64,000 nt of DNA from Pseudomonas fluorescens (GTDB lineage Bacteria; Pseudomonadota; Gammaproteobacteria; Pseudomonadales; Pseudomonadaceae): contig NZ_JAGGOG010000004.1 in NCBI RefSeq assembly GCF_018614655.1, forward strand, positions 124,001 to 188,000. Reading direction: 5' to 3'. The notes below the pieces were generated by a model. The model ran no database searches, was not told the DNA's origin, and was given only the letters and a program-made list of their open reading frames with translations. Of this stretch, positions 63,362-64,000 are shown one piece after another. Position numbers and translations under genes: made by a program. Every line of letters begins with the position of its first letter. Positions within the stretch are counted from its first letter, which is position 1.

Positions 63362-64000
63362 TTAGCCGTTCTGGCGGATACCGGCCACCAGCCAAGGCTG
63401 GTTCTCGCCCTGCGGACGTTCCATGTTCCAGCTTTCGCTGAACACTTCACCCTGGTCGAAACGCGAGGTTTTCGACACGCCGCTGAAAGTCAGGGTGGCG
63501 ATGGTCTTGTCGGCGCGGTCATCCACACCTTCAAGTTGTACGCGCAGGTCGTCGATGTAGGTCGACTGGAAGCCTTCGCCCAGGTCGGCGCGTTCGCGCT
63601 TGAGGAACTCCAGCAGTTGCGGAGTCACGAACTCGGCGATCTTGTCCATTTCGTTGGCGTCCCAGTGTTGCTGCAGGGACTGGAAGTGGTTGCGTGCCGC
63701 TTCAACGAAACGCTCTTCGTTGAACCAAGCGGGCGCATTGATGACCGGACGAGCGGCGGCAGGTGCGGCCGAACCACCGAAGATCGAACCCATGGCAGGC
63801 TTTTGCTCGAACACTTCACGCTGCATTGGCGCGCCAGCCGGAGCCATGTGCTCCTGCTGCTTGCGGCGACGGGCGGCGATAAAGCGGAAGATCAAGAAGG
63901 CGATGACCGCCATGATCAGGATGTCGAAGATCTGCATGCCCTGGAAGCCGCCGCCCATGAACATGGAAGCGAGCAGGCCACCGGCAGCGATACCGGCCAG
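63362..64000 (-). CDS. Tim44-domain membrane protein (5' end beyond the window)
   Basis: A Tim44-like protein of the Pseudomonas type, cut at its N-terminus by the window end. The visible part (212 codons) begins L-A-G-I-A-A-G-G-L-L-A-S-M-F-M-G-G-G-F and has a membrane helix I-L-I-M-A-V-I-A-F-L-I-F-R-F-I-A-A-R-R-R. A Pro/Ala linker follows, then the Tim44 domain (about 90-210) with A-R-N-H-F-Q-S-L-Q-Q-H-W-D and V-F-S-E-S-W-N-M-E-R. An internal ATG at 63964 is not the start because the frame is open and similar upstream. Function unknown. Confidence 0.9.
   Translation of the reverse strand: MAGIAAGGLLASMFMGGGFQGMQIFDILIMAVIAFLIFRFIAARRRKQQEHMAPAGAPMQREVFEQKPAMGSIFGGSAAPAAARPVINAPAWFNEERFVEAARNHFQSLQQHWDANEMDKIAEFVTPQLLEFLKRERADLGEGFQSTYIDDLRVQLEGVDDRADKTIATLTFSGVSKTSRFDQGEVFSESWNMERPQGENQPWLVAGIRQNG

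Overview
The window is one contiguous origin-of-replication segment of a Pseudomonas chromosome, most likely the P. fluorescens group. The reasons are the order dnaA<-oriC->rpmH-rnpA-yidD-yidC-mnmE-mnmG-rsmG-parA-parB-atpIBEFHAGDC-glmU-glmR-glmS, the protein sequences themselves, a GC-rich composition, and REP/REPIN repeats with the GTGGGAGC...GCTCGCGA core seen in this group. Nearly all the DNA is coding and I see no tRNA, rRNA, CRISPR array, prophage or insertion sequence.

Layout. 1-834: start of dnaA (minus strand) and a classical oriC with four perfect DnaA boxes and an AT-rich block. 835-9552: ribosomal protein L34, RNase P protein, membrane insertase, tRNA-modification GTPase and FAD enzyme, 16S methyltransferase and the ParA/ParB segregation pair. 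A second oriC-like block lies between mnmE and mnmG (4764-5320). 9701-16817: F-type ATP synthase operon. 16933-21170: glmU, a DeoR-family regulator and glmS (UDP-GlcNAc supply). 21333-29457 (minus): PBP1C and an alpha-2-macroglobulin, a periplasmic defence and repair pair. 29458-30672: mostly non-coding DNA with one DUF3077-type small gene. 30673-36356 (minus): a six-gene lipid operon resembling ynbABCD of enterics. 36542-42419: three SPFH/HflKC-like membrane proteins co-transcribed with a PIB-type metal ATPase. 42536-44470: a bufferin (RiPP metallophore) operon bufA-bufB-bufC. 44556-47975: cyclopropane fatty acid synthase, cardiolipin synthase and a DUF3617 protein. 47972-59127: a large zinc-starvation (Zur) cluster, described next. 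59245-64000: pyridoxal kinase, thioesterase, a CPA2 cation/proton antiporter, a SMI1/KNR4 protein and a Tim44-domain protein cut by the window end.

The zinc cluster holds paralogues of zinc-dependent enzymes (dihydroorotase, gamma-carbonic anhydrase, HisI, GTP cyclohydrolase IB, DksA2), a complete zinc-type ABC importer, an amidase, two COG0523 (CobW) GTPases with CxCC motifs and a DUF1826 protein. Two near-perfect Zur palindromes sit at 53647-53659 and 55404-55416, each between divergent genes. Together with the metal ATPase/SPFH operon and the bufferin operon, about 23 kb (36.5-59 kb) is dominated by metal handling.

The most notable non-coding signals are: (i) two paralogous oriC modules sharing an ungapped 46-bp core; (ii) 24 perfect DnaA boxes, most of them inside genes and crowded towards the origin; (iii) a perfect ParB-binding parS core inside folE2; (iv) a Zur-like palindrome in front of the SPFH/ATPase operon; (v) tidy intercistronic hairpins in the atp and buf operons; and (vi) REPIN elements in different states of decay. 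Function calls come from reading motifs and recalling gene families; no database search was run.
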